Source: Streptococcus pacificus
GTDB lineage: Bacteria > Bacillota > Bacilli > Lactobacillales > Streptococcaceae
Direction of reading: 5' to 3'
DNA: 64,000 bases
Assembly (NCBI RefSeq): GCF_016481305.1
Contig: NZ_JAENBO010000001.1
Location: 186,001-250,000, forward strand
Shown here: one piece after another, positions 37,090-46,652 of the stretch
Position numbering within the stretch: the stretch's first letter is position 1
Layout: every line of letters begins with the position of its first letter
Translations under genes and position numbers: made by a program
The notes under the pieces: model-generated
Seen by the model: the letters and a program-made list of their open reading frames with translations, nothing else
Told to the model about the DNA's origin: nothing
Databases searched by the model: none

Positions 37090-39402
37090 ATGAAGAAATT
37101 CTTCTATTTCATAGGAGTTATCATGTTGTGTTTTGTCTTTTTTAGTTTTACTATGACAGTTGATGCCTGTACAGGCTTTATTGTTGGTAGTGATTTAACT
37201 GAAGATGGCAAAGCTTATTTCGGTCGAACTGAAGATCTTGAGGTAAATCATAATAAGGTCTATCAAGTTCATGAAGCTGGTGAATACAAAGCTGGCGATA
37301 AAATTGTTGATGTTTCAACCAGTGAAGACGGCGGTTATGAGTATGTCATGGAAAAAGACTCTAACCAATTCACTTCAGTGAGTGATACCACACCAGAGTA
37401 CGGTATCTTTGATGAAGCAGGGTTCAATGATAAGGGCTTAATAGTTGACATGACCGTTTCTGCCAGCTATAGAGATGAAATTGAGACAGCTGACGCTTAT
37501 GTTGAAAAAGGCGTTACTGAAGCAGTTCTTCCTACTGTTGTATTAGCAAATGCTGATACGGCAGATCAAGCAGTTGAACTCATCGCCAATGAAGTAGCCA
37601 CTAAAGGGGCTTCAGAAGGTAATGATCTTGTTGTTGCCGATCATAACGACACTTGGTATATGGAAATTTATAGTGGCCATCAATTTGTTGCTATGAGATA
37701 CCCTAAGAATAAATTCTCAGTAATGCCAAATACTTTCTGGCTCAATGAAGTGACATTAGATATTGGTCAAGAATTTGACAATTATATCGTTTCTAATAAT
37801 GGTCAATTCCTCTATTCTAAAGGGATCTTTGATGTGGCTAAAAAAGCTGGCACCTTTAAGGGTGATGAGAAAAAACGTGTGATTGACTTAGCTGGCTCTT
37901 ATGCTCCTGAGAAATTAGTGGAATCAAATCGTTCTCGTGTGTATTCTGGTATTAAACACCTCAATCCAGATGCTAATGTGAGCTTAGAAGATCAATACTA
38001 CAATTTCCTACAAGATGCTCCAGAAAAAAGTATTAGCCTACAAGATTTAATGGCTCTTACTAGAAATCGTATGGAGCACATTGGTTTAGTAGCTGATGAA
38101 TTAGGTGATCCTAGTCTTTATCCAATTGGAAATCGCAATACCATGGAAGCACATATCTTCCAACTTGATCATGAAAAAATGACTGATACTTATCCTGGTG
38201 TGATGTGGCTTGCTATGGGTTCTCCATTAGTATCTCCTTATGTGCCATACTATCCAAATCAAACAACAGGAATTGCAGCCATTCAAAACCAAACGAATGC
38301 CTTTTCTGAAGATTCAATGTACTGGGTAGCAATGGATATTTTACACATGGTGGAAACAAACCGTGACGAATTCATGAAGATTGTTAATGACAAATTAACA
38401 CCAGCTCAACAAGAAATCATGAATCAAGCTGTTTTAGATGGCCCTCAAACCAGTGAAGCAGCAACTGCAAACAATAATGAATTAGCTGAGAAAGCTTTTG
38501 CGACAATGAAAGAAATTCGTGAGGAATTAATGGTCGCTCACGCTAAATACCTTGCTGAAAATGATTATGTCGTTAACTATCGTATTAATAGAAGAACCAG
38601 AGATTTTGCAGGCACAACCCTTACCGTTGAAAAAGGAACCTCAGATAAGAAAATTCTCTTGGCGATTAATGGCGCTGGTCAAATAAAAGCAACAGACGTT
38701 TATGGTAATGAGTTACCTGAGCTAAATAAAGAGTTGACCTACTCTATTGCTAAGAAAGCTATTGACAATCCTATTTTCTATGATGACCAAAACAAGGTGA
38801 TTGCTTATGATCTAGTGAATGACTTCTATGTCTTTAAGACTAAAGCGACAAACATCACCTTTAAAAAAGCCGTTGAGTATAAGATTGTTGAGGGAGCTAA
38901 TCAAACTTGGCAATCTGATGACTCAAAAGACTTAACCATTGTTTCTGATGGTGATATGGCTAAATTCCTTAACCTAACCATTGATGGGCAAGTGGTTGAT
39001 GCTAATAACTATGATATTTCAGAAGGATCAACTAAGATTACTTTGAAAGCTGATTATCTTAAGACACTAGCAACTAGTGAGGATAAAGAACATGACATCA
39101 CCCTCAACTTTAATGATGGCTATGCAAGCACTAAATTGACTGTCACTAAACTTTCAAACAATGTGACTCCACCATCTAAAGATAATGAGTCTAAAGATCC
39201 TAAAAAAGATGACGTCAGCTCACCAAAAGATACTAAAACCACTCAAGAAAATGCTCAATTGCCTAAGAAAATGGCAACTAATCAAAAAGACTTGCCTAAA
39301 ACAGGCGACTCTACCAATACGGCAGTGACTGGTACCTTAGTGGCACTATCCTCACTAGCTTTATATGGCTATGGCCGTAAAAAACGTGAAGGTGAGATGT
39401 AA
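37090..39402 (+). CDS. Cell-wall-anchored C69-family dipeptidase
   Basis: A 770-residue secreted peptidase. A signal peptide (MKKFFYFIGVIMLCFVFFSF) is followed directly by the N-terminal nucleophile (TVDACTGFIVG, Cys27), which is exposed by cleavage as in family C69 (PepD) enzymes. The C69 domain spans about 27-500. The last 70 residues form a Lys/Asp/Pro-rich wall-spanning part ending in the sortase signal LPKTGDSTNT, a hydrophobic helix and RKKREGEM. So it is a surface-anchored dipeptidase likely to cut peptides at the cell wall for nutrition. Most family members are cytoplasmic, so export and anchoring are noteworthy. All signals are intact. Confidence 0.92.
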   Translation: MKKFFYFIGVIMLCFVFFSFTMTVDACTGFIVGSDLTEDGKAYFGRTEDLEVNHNKVYQVHEAGEYKAGDKIVDVSTSEDGGYEYVMEKDSNQFTSVSDTTPEYGIFDEAGFNDKGLIVDMTVSASYRDEIETADAYVEKGVTEAVLPTVVLANADTADQAVELIANEVATKGASEGNDLVVADHNDTWYMEIYSGHQFVAMRYPKNKFSVMPNTFWLNEVTLDIGQEFDNYIVSNNGQFLYSKGIFDVAKKAGTFKGDEKKRVIDLAGSYAPEKLVESNRSRVYSGIKHLNPDANVSLEDQYYNFLQDAPEKSISLQDLMALTRNRMEHIGLVADELGDPSLYPIGNRNTMEAHIFQLDHEKMTDTYPGVMWLAMGSPLVSPYVPYYPNQTTGIAAIQNQTNAFSEDSMYWVAMDILHMVETNRDEFMKIVNDKLTPAQQEIMNQAVLDGPQTSEAATANNNELAEKAFATMKEIREELMVAHAKYLAENDYVVNYRINRRTRDFAGTTLTVEKGTSDKKILLAINGAGQIKATDVYGNELPELNKELTYSIAKKAIDNPIFYDDQNKVIAYDLVNDFYVFKTKATNITFKKAVEYKIVEGANQTWQSDDSKDLTIVSDGDMAKFLNLTIDGQVVDANNYDISEGSTKITLKADYLKTLATSEDKEHDITLNFNDGYASTKLTVTKLSNNVTPPSKDNESKDPKKDDVSSPKDTKTTQENAQLPKKMATNQKDLPKTGDSTNTAVTGTLVALSSLALYGYGRKKREGEM

Positions 39403-39462
39403 CAGGTAACACTCGCTTTTGTAAAAAATTGTAGTCTAAACGATTGCTAGAGAATATTTTTT

Positions 39463-39494
39463 AGAGAGAACGCTCAGCGTTCTCTCTTTTTTAG
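39463..39494 (+). terminator. Rho-independent terminator
   Basis: GAGAGAACGCT pairs with AGCGTTCTCTC, followed by a T run; it ends the dipeptidase transcript. Between here and 39750 only the cre and the operon leader are seen. Confidence 0.9.
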
Positions 39495-39711
39495 TGATTA
39501 TTATAAGAGTAGGTAAGCTAATGATCGCAGTTCAAAATCAAAAAAGATAAAAAGTTTCATAAAACAAGTGATTTTAACTGGAAAAACAAACAAATAAACG
39601 TGCTGGGAAAAATTTTAATTATCCCCTCTAAACAGATTTTTTCAAAACTTTTCTGATATCAAATAATTCTTCTTATAGCACTATAAGAAATAAGAAGTTT
39701 ACGGAATAAAA

Positions 39712-39725
39712 AGAAAGCGCTATCA
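39712..39725. promoter_or_regulatory. cre site of the 2-oxoacid dehydrogenase operon
   Basis: AGAAAGCGCTATCA matches the streptococcal cre pattern (one end mismatch). It lies 25 bp before the first start codon, i.e. at or downstream of the transcript start, which is the position for CcpA repression. The 8-kb operon should be repressed by glucose. Confidence 0.7.
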
Positions 39726-39750
39726 TTTAAGTAACAGAAAGGAGACTGCT

Positions 39751-40848
39751 ATGAAAATTAGTAACGCAACATTTACTGAATTAACTGCATCTTATGGAGA
39801 TGCATTTCCTATGTTTCAAGTACTAGATGAAAAGGGAAATGTCGTTGACAAAGATGCCATGGATAGTTTAACAGATGAAGAACTTGTTAACCTAATGGAA
39901 ACTATTACTTGGGGACGAGCAATGGATGAACGTGTCATTCTTTTGAATCGTCAAGGAGCCCTTAGTAACTATGCTCCAGGTGGAGGACAAGAAGCTAGCC
40001 AATATGGCAGTGTTTTGGCACTTGATAAAAATGATGTTTTTGCGCCAACTTATCGTGATGTTTTTGTTGGTGTTAAATTTGGTATGACCCTAACCCAAGC
40101 TTTCCTTTGGTATAAAGGTCATTTTGCTGCCAATCAATACCCAGATGATCTTCATATGTATTCACCTAATGTTATCGTTGGTGGTAGTGCCATCCAAGCA
40201 CTTGGCAATGGGATTGCAAAACGTATGAAAGGTGAAAAACAGGTTGCCCTTGCCCTTACTGGGGACTCTTCTACTTCTCAAGGTGATTTTTATGAAGCCC
40301 TTAATTTTGGTGGGGTATTCGATGCACAATTAATTATTGTTGTCCAAAACAATGGTTATGGTATTTCCGTTCCAACCTCTAAACAAACAAAAGCAACGAC
40401 TCTAGCACAAAAGGCTGTTGCAGCAGGAATACCAGCTATTCGTGTTGATGGGATGGACCCAGTAGCTGTGTATTATGCTACTAAACAGGCGCGTGACTAT
40501 GCTATTGAAAATGGTACGATTCTTATTGAAACTATGACCTATCGTTATGGACCACATACCATGTCAGACGATCCAAAACGTTATAGAGAAGATGCTGAAG
40601 TAGAAGAATGGCTTAAAAAAGATCCAATCATTAGATTGGGTAACTACTTAACAGAAAAGAAATTGTGGAGCCAAGAAAAAGCTGATGCTATTTATGAAGA
40701 TGTCAAAAATCAAGCGAAAGAGGCTCTTGCTGAAATGGCTAAGACTCCTTCTCAAAAAGTATCTGACTTTTTGAAAATGATGTATGACCAACAACCACAA
40801 AATATTAAAGAGCAAATTGCTTACTATGAAGCTAAGGAGGAAAACTAA
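39751..40848 (+). CDS. 2-oxoacid (pyruvate-type) dehydrogenase E1 alpha
   Basis: This 365-residue thiamine-diphosphate-dependent E1 alpha subunit decarboxylates a 2-oxoacid and starts acyl transfer to the lipoyl arm of E2. It contains the ThDP-binding stretch (LTGDSSTSQGDFYEALNFGG ... VVQNNGYGIS) and the loop TYRYGPHTMSDDP. Its N-terminus (FQVLDEKGNVVDKDAMDSLT) and overall pattern closely follow Bacillus subtilis PdhA, pointing to pyruvate dehydrogenase. But the operon also encodes phosphate butyryltransferase and butyrate kinase, which in enterococci accompany branched-chain 2-oxoacid dehydrogenase. Either pyruvate or branched-chain oxoacids could be used. Start ATG 39751 after AAAGGAG. Confidence 0.88.
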   Translation: MKISNATFTELTASYGDAFPMFQVLDEKGNVVDKDAMDSLTDEELVNLMETITWGRAMDERVILLNRQGALSNYAPGGGQEASQYGSVLALDKNDVFAPTYRDVFVGVKFGMTLTQAFLWYKGHFAANQYPDDLHMYSPNVIVGGSAIQALGNGIAKRMKGEKQVALALTGDSSTSQGDFYEALNFGGVFDAQLIIVVQNNGYGISVPTSKQTKATTLAQKAVAAGIPAIRVDGMDPVAVYYATKQARDYAIENGTILIETMTYRYGPHTMSDDPKRYREDAEVEEWLKKDPIIRLGNYLTEKKLWSQEKADAIYEDVKNQAKEALAEMAKTPSQKVSDFLKMMYDQQPQNIKEQIAYYEAKEEN

Positions 40849-40849
40849 T

Positions 40850-41827
40850 ATGCCAGTTCTTACATTAGCACAAGCTGTCACTGAGGGCTTGAAAGAAGCC
40901 ATGAAAAAACATGATAATACTTTAATTTTTGGCGAAGATGTCGGTAAAAATGGTGGGGTTTTCCGTGTTACAGCAGGTTTACAAGATGAATTTGGAGAAA
41001 ACCGTGTGTTTGATACTCCATTAGCTGAATCTGGCATTCTTCATATGTCAGTGGGTCTTGCTCAAGAAGGATTTATTCCTATTCCAGAAATTCAGTTTTC
41101 AGCATTCGTGGTTGAAGCTATGGATGCATTGATTGTACAACTGTCACGTCAACGTTATCGTTCAGGAGGGACTCGTAATGCTCAAGTAGTGATAAGAGCA
41201 CCTTATGGTGGTGGTGTTCACACCCCAGAAGTACACTCAGATAGTTTAGAGGGCATGTTTGCTCAAATTCCAGGCTTGCGAGTGGTGATTCCTTCATCAG
41301 CTTATGATGCCAAGGGCTTATTGATTTCTGCTATCGAGTCTGAAGATCCTGTCTTCTTCTTAGAACATCTTCGTCTCTATCGTACTGTTAAAGATGAAGT
41401 GCCAGAAGGTTATTATACTGTACCTCTTGACAAGGCAAATGTGGTTCGTGAAGGAACAGACGTGACCTTGATTGGTTATGGTTTAATGATTCCGCTTGCT
41501 GTTCAAGCAGCTGAACAATTGGAAAAAGAAGGCATTAGTGCAGAAGTTATCGATTTAAGAACGGTATCGCCAGTTGATTATGAAACCATTGAACAATCCG
41601 TTGCTAAGACTCACCGTGTTATTGTTCTCCAAGAATCACAACGTCAAGCAGGAACAGCAGGCCAAGTGATGTCTGAAATCGCTGAGCGTCAATTCATGAA
41701 CTTAGATGCTCCAGTTGCTCGTGTGACAGCACCAGATACAGTATTTCCATTTGGTCTTGCAGAAGAGGCTTGGATGCCAAATGCAGAAGATATTGTTGTA
41801 AAAGCAAAAGAAATCGTAGAATTTTAG
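40850..41827 (+). CDS. 2-oxoacid dehydrogenase E1 beta
   Basis: A 325-residue E1 beta subunit. It contains [19 protein letters not shown] at the N-terminus, the RYRSGGT segment and the C-terminal transketolase domain (ALIEGYG-type [27 protein letters not shown]). ATG 40850 is set by AAGGAGG (40834-40840); the longer open frame from 40784 overlaps E1 alpha and is rejected. It begins 1 nt after the E1 alpha stop. Together they form the alpha2-beta2 E1. Confidence 0.92.
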   Translation: MPVLTLAQAVTEGLKEAMKKHDNTLIFGEDVGKNGGVFRVTAGLQDEFGENRVFDTPLAESGILHMSVGLAQEGFIPIPEIQFSAFVVEAMDALIVQLSRQRYRSGGTRNAQVVIRAPYGGGVHTPEVHSDSLEGMFAQIPGLRVVIPSSAYDAKGLLISAIESEDPVFFLEHLRLYRTVKDEVPEGYYTVPLDKANVVREGTDVTLIGYGLMIPLAVQAAEQLEKEGISAEVIDLRTVSPVDYETIEQSVAKTHRVIVLQESQRQAGTAGQVMSEIAERQFMNLDAPVARVTAPDTVFPFGLAEEAWMPNAEDIVVKAKEIVEF

Positions 41828-41838
41828 GAGGGCACGCA

Positions 41839-43173
41839 ATGTATCAATATATTTTGCCTGATTCAGGCGAAGGCACACATGAAAGTGTTGTCATGTCATG
41901 GGCTGTTGGTGTTGGTGAAAAAATCAACGAAGACGATACTCTCTTAGAAATTGAAAGTGATAAGGCTGTTGTTGAATTACCAAGTCCAATCACTGGTTAT
42001 TTAGCGAAAATTTACGTTGAAGCTGGAGACACTGGTATTGTTGGTGAACCTATTGCTGATATAGCAGAATCTGAAGAAGAGTTAAAAGCCTATCAATCTG
42101 GAGGAGAAACACCTACACCTGAAACGAAAAAAGAAGAACCAGTTGTTGAAGAAGTGACAACAACAAAACAAACTGTGGCATCACCAGTAACAAAAGAACT
42201 AGATGAAAGTGTTGACGTTAGAACACTTGCTGTTCCTCGTGTGCGTCGTTATGCTCGTAGTAAAGGCGTTGATATTCGTTTAATTGAGGGGACAGGTAAT
42301 CATGGTAAGGTAACGATTGAAGATATTGATCGTTTTGTTGAAAATCCAACCGCTGTGGCAGCAAGTCCAGTTGAAGCTAGTCCGGTTGAAAAAGATGAAA
42401 CACAAGATCAAATGGTAGCAACTGTTGAAAAAACAGCTCCAAAAGTTACTTCAGGTGACGAATTCCCAGAAACAATTGAAAAATTACCATCTATCCGTCG
42501 TACCATTGCAGACGCACTATCTAAGAGTAGTAGTGAAGTCGCACAAGTGACTGTATTTGATCAAGTTGAAGTAGATGCTCTAGTTGCACACAGAAATAAA
42601 ATGAAAGTATTAGCAGCTGATAGAGATATCAAGTTGACCTTCACACCTTATCTTGTGAAAGCTTTAGTTGGTGTTTTAAAACACTTCCCAGATCTTAATG
42701 TGTCACTAGATATGGCTAATAACGAAATTATTCGTCATCATTATTACAATATTGGTGTTGCAACTGATACTCCAAGAGGTTTAATGGTACCAATGATTCG
42801 CAATGCAGAACGCAAGAGTCTCTTTGATATTGCTCAAGAAATTGCTGACATTTCTCAAAAAGCCCGTGATGGTAAATTAGCTACTTCTGATATGGGTAAA
42901 GGGTCTATGTCAGTGACTAATGTTGGAGCAGCAGCTACTGCCGGCGTTTGGTCAACACCAATTATTAATCTTCCAGAGATTGCCATCTTAAATGTTGGTC
43001 GTATTGATAAGGTCTTTCTTCCAGATGAAGAGGGTAATCCTGTTCTCAAACAAGTGATGAAAATCTCATTTGCATTTGATCACCGAGCAATTGATGGTGT
43101 TTATGCTCAAAAAGCAATCAACCTTCTCAAGAGCTATCTCAGTGACCCAGACTTATTATTAGCAGAGGGGTGA
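41839..43173 (+). CDS. 2-oxoacid dehydrogenase E2, dihydrolipoyl acyltransferase
   Basis: A 444-residue E2 with one N-terminal lipoyl domain ([15 protein letters not shown], lipoylated Lys42), a Pro/Glu/Thr linker, the peripheral subunit-binding domain ([20 protein letters not shown]), a second linker and the catalytic chloramphenicol-acetyltransferase-like domain ending with [12 protein letters not shown] (HxxxDG). Start ATG 41839 after GGAGGG; the longer frame from 41770 overlaps E1 beta. It moves the acyl group to CoA. Single lipoyl domain as usual for Gram-positive E2. Confidence 0.92.
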   Translation: MYQYILPDSGEGTHESVVMSWAVGVGEKINEDDTLLEIESDKAVVELPSPITGYLAKIYVEAGDTGIVGEPIADIAESEEELKAYQSGGETPTPETKKEEPVVEEVTTTKQTVASPVTKELDESVDVRTLAVPRVRRYARSKGVDIRLIEGTGNHGKVTIEDIDRFVENPTAVAASPVEASPVEKDETQDQMVATVEKTAPKVTSGDEFPETIEKLPSIRRTIADALSKSSSEVAQVTVFDQVEVDALVAHRNKMKVLAADRDIKLTFTPYLVKALVGVLKHFPDLNVSLDMANNEIIRHHYYNIGVATDTPRGLMVPMIRNAERKSLFDIAQEIADISQKARDGKLATSDMGKGSMSVTNVGAAATAGVWSTPIINLPEIAILNVGRIDKVFLPDEEGNPVLKQVMKISFAFDHRAIDGVYAQKAINLLKSYLSDPDLLLAEG

Positions 43174-43177
43174 TGAC

Positions 43178-44590
43178 ATGGTAGTAGGTGGATTTACAAA
43201 TGAAGTGGACACTATTGTTATCGGTTCGGGACCTGGCGGTTATGTTGCAGCTATCAGAGCATCTCAACTCGGACAAAAAGTAGTTATTGTTGAAAAAGAG
43301 TCAGTGGGTGGTGTTTGTTTGAACGTTGGCTGTATACCTTCAAAGGCGCTTATACATGTTGGTCACGAATATGCTAATAGCCAAAAATCTCATCCATTTG
43401 GTTTAACAATTGGTAAGAGTCAATTGGATTTTAAAAAAGCACAAGAATGGAAAAACACAGAAGTTGTTGCTAAGCTTACGACTGGTGTAAAAACTTTGTT
43501 AAAGAAAAACAAGGTGACCATTGTTGAAGGGGAAGCTCATTTTGTTGCAAAAGATACGGTTTTTGTCACTCCAAAAGATGGTCTTGGTGAAGCTTATCGC
43601 TTTAAAAATGCCATTTTAGCAGTTGGTAGTCGTCCAATCGAATTAAAAGCTTTTCCATTTGGCGAAGATATACTGGACTCAACAGGACTTTTAAATTTAT
43701 CAGAAGTTCCTAAAGAATTAGCTGTCATTGGTGGTGGTTACATTGGTATGGAACTTGCCATGGCTTATGCTAATTTAGGCAGTCATGTCACAATTTTAGA
43801 AGGACAAGACAGTGTCTTAAATGGTTTTGAAAAAGACTTAATCAAACCAGTCTTAGATGAGGCAGAAAAATTAAAGATGACAATCATCACTAATGCCAAA
43901 GCATCTCGCTATGAAAAAGACAAAAAAGGCCTTCATCTTTTCTATGAGATTGGAGGAAAAGAAGAAGAAGTTATTGCTGATAAGATTGCTGTTTTAGTTG
44001 GTCGTAGACCTAATACAGATATGATGAGTGTTGAATTATCAGGTCTTGAATTAGATGAAAAAGGTTTGATTCCAGTTAATCAACAAATGCAGACAAATCA
44101 AAAACACATCTATGCGATTGGCGATATTACAAAAGGTCCAGCTCTAGCTCATAAAGCTTCATATGAAGGAAAAGTAGCAGCCGAAGCTATTTCACAAGTT
44201 GCGGGAGTCGCAGCAGATTATCTTGTGATTCCAACCGTGGCTTATACCCAACCAGAAATTGCAACCGTTGGTTTGACAAAAGAAAAAGCTAAAGAAAATG
44301 GTATCACGCCAAAAGTTGCGACCTTCAGATTTGCAAGTAATGGTAGGGCCTTATCAATGAACCAGGCAGAAGGTTTTGTCCGTTTGGTTTCTGATAAAGA
44401 GACTAACCAATTAGTTGGTGCACAATTAGTAGGGCCAGGTGCTAGTGAGTTAATCGGTGAAATAACCTTAGCGATTGAAAACTTACTAACAGCAGAAGAT
44501 ATTACATTAACCATTCACAACCATCCAAGTCTATCAGAAACTATTATGGATGCAAGTGAAGTCTTATTAGGCCACGGCATTCATCAGTAA
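43178..44590 (+). CDS. Dihydrolipoyl dehydrogenase (E3)
   Basis: A 470-residue flavoprotein disulfide reductase that reoxidises the E2 lipoyl arm with NAD. FAD site VIGSGPGGYVAAIRASQLGQ, redox disulfide GGVCLNVGCIPSKAL, second dinucleotide motif VIGGGYIGMELAMAYANLG, and C-terminal HNHPSLSET with the catalytic His-Glu region. It has no fused lipoyl domain, unlike E3 of several streptococci. It starts 4 nt after the E2 stop. Confidence 0.93.
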   Translation: MVVGGFTNEVDTIVIGSGPGGYVAAIRASQLGQKVVIVEKESVGGVCLNVGCIPSKALIHVGHEYANSQKSHPFGLTIGKSQLDFKKAQEWKNTEVVAKLTTGVKTLLKKNKVTIVEGEAHFVAKDTVFVTPKDGLGEAYRFKNAILAVGSRPIELKAFPFGEDILDSTGLLNLSEVPKELAVIGGGYIGMELAMAYANLGSHVTILEGQDSVLNGFEKDLIKPVLDEAEKLKMTIITNAKASRYEKDKKGLHLFYEIGGKEEEVIADKIAVLVGRRPNTDMMSVELSGLELDEKGLIPVNQQMQTNQKHIYAIGDITKGPALAHKASYEGKVAAEAISQVAGVAADYLVIPTVAYTQPEIATVGLTKEKAKENGITPKVATFRFASNGRALSMNQAEGFVRLVSDKETNQLVGAQLVGPGASELIGEITLAIENLLTAEDITLTIHNHPSLSETIMDASEVLLGHGIHQ

Positions 44591-44599
44591 AGGAGACAT

Positions 44600-45649
44600 A
44601 TGGAAAATAAATTATCGGCAAAAGCATTTGCCATGAACGTACTAAATGGTATTGCAACTGGATCAGTAGTAGTTTTAATTCCAGGAGCACTCCTTTCAGA
44701 ACTCGTTAAACTTTTAATTCCTAGTATGCCATTTTTGACGCCATTAGCATGGGGACTGTCAATGTCAAATGCAACAATGGGTTTGGTTTGTGGCTTCATG
44801 GTAGGATTGAATTTCAAATTTAATCCTATCCAGTCAGCCTCATTAGGATTAGCAACCTTATTTGCTTCTGGCTCAGTCATGATGAAAGATGGTGTCCTCA
44901 TGATGGCCGGAGCAGGAGATATCATTAACATGTTGATTACATCAGCCATTGGTGCGGCTCTTATTCTACTAGTAGGTAATGGTTTAAAAGCCTATACTAT
45001 TTTAGTTATTCCACCAATGTTAATGTTAGTTGTCGGTTTATTTGGGCGCTTTATTCTCCCTTATGTAGCTAAGATTACAGAAATTGTCGGTTTAGGAGTT
45101 GCGCAATTACTACAATTGCAACCTCTCATCATGTGTATACTGATAGCTATTATTTTTGGTGTCCTAATTGTGTCACCAATTACAACAGTTGGTATTGCCT
45201 TAGCCATCTCATTATCTGGGGTTGGCTCAGGTGCGGCTAACATTGGTATTTGTGCTACTGGTTTTGCATTTGCCATTTTAGGATGGTCTGTTAATACTCG
45301 CGGGACATCTGTTGCGCATTTTATCGGATCTCCGAAAATTTCAATGCCAAATGTGGTTAAAAATCCTAAAGTGTTATTACCAATAATGGCTTCTGGTGCT
45401 TGTTCTGGGGTATTAGCTTATTTGTTTAATATTCAAGGGACACCAATGAGTGCAGGTTTTGGTTTTAGTGGGTTAGTTGGACCAATTAATCATCTCAATC
45501 TCGTCAATGGTGGTTGGTCTGTCACCAATATCTTAATTACTTTGTTGGTATTTGCAGGTGGACCAATACTCTTTGGATTATTATTTAAATACTTGTTTAT
45601 GAATGTTCTTGGGATTGTTACTCCAGAAGATTATCGTCTAAATATTTAA
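44600..45649 (+). CDS. PTS-IIC-like membrane transporter (PTS_EIIC_2 family)
   Basis: A 349-residue polytopic membrane protein of about 8-10 segments, matching the stand-alone EIIC-2-like family (N-terminus KAFAMNVLNGIATGSVVVLI; conserved VNTRGTSVAHFIGSPKISMP). No IIA or IIB gene is nearby, so classical phosphotransfer seems unlikely. It sits between E3 and the phosphotransacylase gene, 9 nt after E3 with AAAGGAG, so it may move a substrate or product of the operon (an oxoacid or organic acid). The substrate is inference only. Confidence 0.75.
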   Translation: MENKLSAKAFAMNVLNGIATGSVVVLIPGALLSELVKLLIPSMPFLTPLAWGLSMSNATMGLVCGFMVGLNFKFNPIQSASLGLATLFASGSVMMKDGVLMMAGAGDIINMLITSAIGAALILLVGNGLKAYTILVIPPMLMLVVGLFGRFILPYVAKITEIVGLGVAQLLQLQPLIMCILIAIIFGVLIVSPITTVGIALAISLSGVGSGAANIGICATGFAFAILGWSVNTRGTSVAHFIGSPKISMPNVVKNPKVLLPIMASGACSGVLAYLFNIQGTPMSAGFGFSGLVGPINHLNLVNGGWSVTNILITLLVFAGGPILFGLLFKYLFMNVLGIVTPEDYRLNI

Positions 45650-45656
45650 AGGTTGA

Positions 45657-45705
45657 GGGTATGTCTTACTTGAGGCTTCGGTAGCAAGAAAGGACATACC
45701 CTTTT
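45657..45705 (+). terminator. Internal terminator or attenuator hairpin
   Basis: GGGTATGTC (45657-45665) pairs exactly with GACATACCC (45693-45701), followed by TTTT. It lies inside the operon between the transporter and ptb, so it may lower expression of ptb-buk relative to the dehydrogenase genes. Confidence 0.65.
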
Positions 45706-45722
45706 AGTTAGGAAGTGATAGA

Positions 45723-46634
45723 ATGTCGTTATTAATTGATAAATTATTAGAAGCTAGACCAGAAATTAAAACAGCAACAACTAGAATGAATTTAGTGGTT
45801 GTTAAAGCAGCCGATGATGAGGTCTTGTCTAGTGTTGAAAAAGCGATTGCTGAAAAAAGGATTTACGCTTACTTAATCGATGATGAAAAGGCACTAAAAG
45901 AAAAATTGAGTCATTATGATATAGATGACTCTGCTTTTGAAATCATTAATATAGCTGATGAACAAGCAGCTTCTTTTAAAGCTGTTGAACTTATTCGACA
46001 AGGAAAAGGAGATGCCATTTTAAAGGGTCATCTTCCAACAGGTAAACTATTAAAAGAAGTGGTTAATAGAGACACTGGGATTAAAAAAGCAGAAACACTA
46101 TCACATGTTGCTGTTCTTTCAATGCCATCCCTTAATCAGTTGATTGCAGTGACTGATGGTGGGCTTATTTTACAGGCAGATAAAGATAATCTTAAAGTGA
46201 TTATTAAAAATGCTCAAACGGTGATGTCTGCCTTGAAAGTATCTCCTATTAAGGTGTCCTTATTATCAGCAGCTGAAAATGTTATTCCTAAATTACCTTC
46301 TTCAGTAATGGAAGATGAGATTGCCAAAGAGTATCAAGAACAAAAAGATATTATTGTTGAAGGACCTCTTTCTATTGACTTATCCTTATCACAAGAAAGT
46401 GCCAAAGAAAAAGGGTATGAAGGAAGAATTCAAGGGGATGCCAACATTTTAGTCGCTCCTGATATTGTCACAGGAAACGTCTTTTCAAAATCGCTCACTT
46501 TATTTGGTGGGTCAGAGATGGCTGGTATTATTATGGGAGCCCAAGTACCTGTCATCATTACTTCTAGAAGTTCAAGCTTTGAAGAAAAATATGCATCCAT
46601 TTTACTGGCACAAGTAGTGATGTCAGATAAATAG
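45723..46634 (+). CDS. ptb: Phosphate butyryltransferase
   Basis: A 303-residue phosphate acyltransferase family protein converting acyl-CoA + phosphate to acyl-phosphate + CoA. Family features: GDAILKGHLPTGKLLKEVVN, TLSHVAVLSMP, VTDGGL and the C-terminal LVAPDIVTGNVFSKSLTLFGG. Length is that of Ptb (about 300) rather than phosphotransacetylase (about 330). ATG 45723 follows AGGAAGTGATAG. It precedes butyrate kinase, as in Ptb-Buk pairs that make ATP from branched-chain or butyryl-CoA. Confidence 0.9.
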   Translation: MSLLIDKLLEARPEIKTATTRMNLVVVKAADDEVLSSVEKAIAEKRIYAYLIDDEKALKEKLSHYDIDDSAFEIINIADEQAASFKAVELIRQGKGDAILKGHLPTGKLLKEVVNRDTGIKKAETLSHVAVLSMPSLNQLIAVTDGGLILQADKDNLKVIIKNAQTVMSALKVSPIKVSLLSAAENVIPKLPSSVMEDEIAKEYQEQKDIIVEGPLSIDLSLSQESAKEKGYEGRIQGDANILVAPDIVTGNVFSKSLTLFGGSEMAGIIMGAQVPVIITSRSSSFEEKYASILLAQVVMSDK

Positions 46635-46652
46635 AAAGAATAGGAGAGCTAG

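Noticed and set aside
39751-44590. Acetoin dehydrogenase operon
   Set aside because: E1 alpha follows the PdhA pattern and the operon ends in ptb-buk with no acetoin-specific genes, so a pyruvate or branched-chain oxoacid complex is preferred; acetoin is not excluded.
44584-44949. Minus-strand open frame opposite the PTS-IIC-like gene
   Set aside because: Shadow of a well-supported membrane-protein gene on the plus strand.
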